A stretch of DNA of 64,000 nt from an uncultured Clostridia bacterium. GTDB taxonomy: Bacteria; Bacillota; Clostridia; UBA1381. The notes beneath the pieces were generated by a model. That model worked only from the letters and a program-made list of their open reading frames with translations, was not told the origin of the DNA and ran no database searches. Location of the stretch: NCBI GenBank assembly GCA_947624485.1, contig CANQKM010000011.1, forward strand, positions 26,673-90,672. Reading direction: 5' to 3'. Below are positions 60,700 to 64,000 of the stretch, piece after piece (the first letter of the stretch is position 1; each line of letters starts with the position of its first letter). The translations under genes were made by a program, and so were the position numbers.

Positions 60700-60728
60700 T
60701 TGACACGGGAAATTTTTAAGTGTATAAT
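60700..60728 (+). promoter_or_regulatory. Consensus promoter for xpt
   Basis: TTGACA (60700-60705) and TATAAT (60723-60728), both perfect, spaced by 17 bases. The predicted start is only about 27 bases before the xpt ATG, so no purine riboswitch can lie in the leader. Confidence 0.8.
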
Positions 60729-60760
60729 TTATGAATAATATGTCGAAAGGCGGGGAGATC

Positions 60761-61342
60761 ATGAATTTTATGGAGGAACGCATACGGGAAGAGGGACGCG
60801 TCAAGGAAGGCAACGTGCTTAAGGTAGACAGTTTCCTCAACCACCAGATGGATATTGATTTGTTTGAGCGGATGGGCCGCGAGTTCAAGGAGCGGTTCAA
60901 GGACAAGCACATAAACAAAATCCTCACGATCGAGGCTTCGGGCATAGGGATCGCCTGCATCGCGGCGAGGTATTTCGGCGTGCCGGTGGTTTTTGCCAAA
61001 AAGTCTCACAGCATCAACATTGACGGCGACGTGTACATGGCCGAGGTCGAGTCGTTCACCCACATGTGTACCAACCGTGTCATCGTTTCAAAAAAGTTTT
61101 TAAGCGAGGGCGACCGCGTGCTTATCATTGACGATTTTCTCGCGAACGGCTGCGCCCTAAAGGGGCTTATCGCGATAACCGAGGCGGCGGGAGCCGAGGT
61201 CGAGGGAATAGGGATCGCGATCGAAAAGGGGTTCCAGCCCGGCGGCGAGGTTATCCGCGACATGGGCTACGATTTGCAGTCGCTGGCGATAGTCGACGGT
61301 ATGGACGCCGAGAGCGGCGAGGTTATTTTCAGAGAACAGTAA
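60761..61342 (+). CDS. xpt: Xanthine phosphoribosyltransferase
   Basis: ATG 60761 ([20 protein letters not shown]), after GGCGGGGAG, is preferred to an ATG at 60731 that lies on top of the promoter region. The 193-residue enzyme shows [34 protein letters not shown], and the PRPP loop [16 protein letters not shown]. It salvages xanthine to XMP. It is followed by a purine permease gene, the usual pair. Confidence 0.94.
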   Translation: MNFMEERIREEGRVKEGNVLKVDSFLNHQMDIDLFERMGREFKERFKDKHINKILTIEASGIGIACIAARYFGVPVVFAKKSHSINIDGDVYMAEVESFTHMCTNRVIVSKKFLSEGDRVLIIDDFLANGCALKGLIAITEAAGAEVEGIGIAIEKGFQPGGEVIRDMGYDLQSLAIVDGMDAESGEVIFREQ

Positions 61343-61359
61343 TTTGGGAGGATTATGTT

Positions 61360-62703
61360 GTGAAAAAGGATAATAATATTAAAGAGAAGCAGCCCGCTTC
61401 AACCGAGAACATATACAAGCTTGACGGCAGAGTGCCGATAGGAAAGGCGGTACCGTTCGGGCTTCAGCACATTCTGGCGATGTTTGTCTCCAATATCGCG
61501 CCGATACTTATTGTGACGGGCGCCTGCGGCATCGGCCCGCAGGACACGGCAAGGCTTATTCAGACCGCGATGATAGTGGCGGGCGTCGGCAGCCTTATTC
61601 AGCTTTTCCCGATATGGCGGATCGGATCGAGGCTCCCGATAGTTATGGGAATAAGCTTCACATTCGTTTCGGTGCTTTGCTATATAGGCCCTGCATACGG
61701 CTACGAGACCGCGATAGGCGCGATCATGGTCGGCGGCGTTGTTGAGGGAATTCTGGGCCTGTTCGCGAAATATTGGCGCAGGATCATCTCGCCGATCGTG
61801 GCGGCCTGCGTGGTTTCGGCGATAGGCTTTTCGCTGCTGTCCGTGGGCGCGAGCTCGTTCGGCGGCGGCACCGGCAGCGAGCAGTTCGGCTCGCTCACCA
61901 ACTGGGTGCTCGGCGGCGTGACGCTGCTCTCGTGCATATTGTTCAACATATTCGCTAAATCATACTGGAAGCAGCTTTCGGTGCTTTTCGGACTGATCGT
62001 CGGCTACATACTGGCGGCGGCGATAGGGGTCGTGGATTTCAGCAGCCTTAAAGACACCTCGGTCGTGGCTCTGCCGTCGATCCTGCCGTATAAGCCGGTA
62101 TTTAACATAAACGCGATAATTTCGGTGACGCTGATTTTCTTGGTCTCGGCCACCGAGACCATAGGCGACACGTCGGCGCTCACGTCGACCGTGCTGGACC
62201 GTGACGTGTCCGACAAGGAAATTTCGGGCTCGATAGCCTGCGACGGATTTATCAGCTCGCTTTCAGCCTGCTTCGGGTGCCTGCCGATAACCTCGTTCAG
62301 CCAGAACATAGGCCTTGTGGCAATGACAAAGGTCGTCAACCGCTTCACGATCGCGACGGGCGCGTGCATAATGATACTCGCGGGAATTTTCCCGATTTTC
62401 GGCGCGCTGCTCGCGACGCTCCCCGAGGCGGTGCTGGGCGGCTGCACGATCATGATGTTCGGAACGATCTTAGTCAGCGGCCTCCGCATGATAGGCGACT
62501 GCGGCTATACCCAGCGCAATATCACGATCGCCGCGCTTTCGCTGAGCATCGGCCTCGGCTTCACCCAGGTCCCGGAAATATTTGACATGTTTCCGAGGAT
62601 GATCCAGAGCGTGTTTGCCGAGAACTGCGTGGCGGTAGTGTTCCTGTCGGCGATAATTCTGAATTTGGTGCTGCCAAAGAACATGGAGGCCGACAAAAAC
62701 TAA
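61360..62703 (+). CDS. pbuX: Xanthine/uracil permease family (NCS2) transporter
   Basis: GTG start at 61360 after GGGAGGAT. The 447-residue protein has 12 or more membrane segments and the NCS2 landmarks FGLQHILAMFVSNIAPILI, NQNIG-type SFSQNIGLVAMTKVVNRF, VSATETIGDTSALTS and the QH motif near the start. With xpt upstream, xanthine is the likely substrate. Base and codon use of xpt, this gene and the lepA fragment (more GCC and ATC) differ from the main chromosome. Confidence 0.9.
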   Translation: MKKDNNIKEKQPASTENIYKLDGRVPIGKAVPFGLQHILAMFVSNIAPILIVTGACGIGPQDTARLIQTAMIVAGVGSLIQLFPIWRIGSRLPIVMGISFTFVSVLCYIGPAYGYETAIGAIMVGGVVEGILGLFAKYWRRIISPIVAACVVSAIGFSLLSVGASSFGGGTGSEQFGSLTNWVLGGVTLLSCILFNIFAKSYWKQLSVLFGLIVGYILAAAIGVVDFSSLKDTSVVALPSILPYKPVFNINAIISVTLIFLVSATETIGDTSALTSTVLDRDVSDKEISGSIACDGFISSLSACFGCLPITSFSQNIGLVAMTKVVNRFTIATGACIMILAGIFPIFGALLATLPEAVLGGCTIMMFGTILVSGLRMIGDCGYTQRNITIAALSLSIGLGFTQVPEIFDMFPRMIQSVFAENCVAVVFLSAIILNLVLPKNMEADKN

Positions 62704-62728
62704 AAAGTGAATTATTGGAGGAAAATGA

Positions 62729-63392
62729 ATGTACAGCCGTGACAATATACGAAATTTTTCAATAATCGCCCATGTGGACCCATGGCAAAAGCACTCTGGC
62801 CGACCGCCTTTTGGAGCTGACCGGAGCGCTGACGCAGAGGGAGATGCAGGAGCAGATCCTCGACAACATGGAGCTTGAGCGCGAGCGCGGTATCACGATA
62901 AAGGCCCGCGCCGTACGCCTTGTTTACAAGGCGAAGGACGGCCGCGAGTATTATCTCAACCTGATCGACACACCGGGCCATGTTGACTTTAACTATGAGG
63001 TCTCACGCTCGCTGGCGGCCTGCGAGGGCGCGGTGCTTGTTGTGGACGCGGCGCAGGGGATCGAGGCACAGACCCTCGCGAACACCTATCTCGCATTTGA
63101 GCACGACCTTGAGATCGTGCCGGTCATTAATAAGATCGATCTGCCCGGAGCGAGGCCCGACGAGGTAAAGTGGGAGATCGAGGACATAATCGGCATAGAC
63201 GGCGAAAACGCGCCGCTTATCTCTGCCAAAAACGGCGTTAATATCGAGGAGGTTCTTGAAAAGATCGTGGAGCTTGTTCCGCCTTCGGGCGGCGATGAGA
63301 GCAAGCCGCTCAAGGCCCTTATTTTTGACTCCTACTATGACGCGTACAAGGGCGTCATAGTCTACGTCCGCGTTATGGACGGCAGCCTAAAG
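62729..63392 (+). pseudogene. lepA: lepA (elongation factor 4) fragment: frameshift in the P-loop and truncated by an insertion
   Basis: The frame from ATG 62729 reads [17 protein letters not shown], the LepA N-terminus. One extra C near 62774 then shifts the frame exactly in the G1 loop; downstream the correct frame gives [44 protein letters not shown] and [14 protein letters not shown]. The family continues after [11 protein letters not shown] for another 380 residues, but here the sequence changes to mobile-element DNA at about 63390. The gene is therefore doubly inactivated. Confidence 0.85.
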
Positions 63393-63404
63393 GAACGGTG
63401 CGAT

Positions 63405-63584
63405 ATGAAAGTTAAAAACCTGTTATCCGCGGAACTTCCAAAGATAACTCTTACCTTTGAAAGCGGCAACACTACCTACCGTTTCAGCGGTGTGTATGCC
63501 GGGTACAAATCCCTGCCGTCAAAATTGTTGAAATTGATGACTGAAAATCCCGCAAAAGGCGGTGACAAACAGAATGAAATGTGA
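63405..63584 (+). CDS. TnpW-like transposon-encoded small protein
   Basis: A 59-residue protein ([20 protein letters not shown], then [21 protein letters not shown]) resembles the small TnpW-type proteins encoded just before the large serine recombinase in Tn4451-like elements. Function unknown. The identification rests on pattern and on the recombinase directly downstream. Confidence 0.55.
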   Translation: MKVKNLLSAELPKITLTFESGNTTYRFSGVYAGYKSLPSKLLKLMTENPAKGGDKQNEM

Positions 63585-63629
63585 TATACTGAATATACAA
63601 TCCTGTTTTGGCAGACTGTCCAATATTAG

Positions 63630-64000
<371 letters not shown>

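Overview
The window is a chromosomal segment of a GC-rich member of the Firmicutes, most likely a gut-type Clostridia. The basis is gene content and order: maf-mreBCD-PBP2-minCD-mgsA, rsmG-parB/noc-rpmH-rnpA-yidD-yidC-jag, infC-rpmI-rplT, S-layer-homology (SLH) proteins and an anaerobic (cbi-type) cobalamin pathway. Shine-Dalgarno sites are strong, and GTG, TTG and even ATT starts occur. No rRNA, tRNA or CRISPR array was seen.

Layout. 1-6.9 kb: cell shape and division (end of maf, mreB, mreC, mreD, PBP2, minC, minD) and methylglyoxal synthase. 6.9-10 kb, minus strand: three secreted proteins, two with SLH domains and one with a stalk domain, sharing one unrecognised C-terminal domain. 10-20.5 kb: housekeeping genes (DUF362 ferredoxin, trmL, DegV, hicBA, phosphoglycerate mutase, metG, glmM, SGNH lipoprotein, rsmG, ParB). 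20.5-23.3 kb: rpmH-rnpA-yidD-yidC-jag. 23.4-24.4 kb: a small AT-rich insert with an HTH regulator and a stalk protein. 24.6-29.2 kb, minus strand: YcxB-like and membrane proteins, hisF, hisH, a ThyX-like protein and an ABC-F ATPase.

29.2-44.0 kb is one long same-strand cobalamin cluster: cbiD-cbiF-cbiG-cbiH-cbiJ-cbiET-cbiA-cobT-cobU-cobS-(short cobU-like)-cobC-cbiB-cobD-cbiP-cobA-cbiC. It covers corrin ring methylation and contraction, amidation, the aminopropanol arm, adenosylation and nucleotide loop assembly. cbiL and a cobaltochelatase are not in the window. The most unusual observation lies here: the 13-mer GGGGACACTAAAA occurs 16 times exactly and about 7 more times in near-identical form. 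All copies are on the coding strand and almost all are inside open reading frames. They are read in two frames (GDTK or GTLK); the third frame, which contains TAA, is used only where it forms the cbiG stop codon or where the T has been lost. I saw no copy elsewhere in the window.

44-52 kb: a TetM/EF-G-like GTPase fused to a YacP/Rae1-type NYN nuclease domain, a DUF11 protein, a flavoprotein, a sodium/solute symporter, an AlkD-like protein, and infC (ATT start)-rpmI-rplT. 52-64 kb is an accessory region. It holds an AT-rich gene for a 1010-residue HD + GHKL-ATPase protein and a lantibiotic-immunity locus collapsed by a deletion. It also holds an XRE regulator, a decayed mobilisable element (a structured leader, mobC, a frameshifted relaxase, DUF4315), xpt and a purine permease. 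It ends in a broken lepA interrupted by a second mobile-element piece, whose serine recombinase folds back on itself at the window end.
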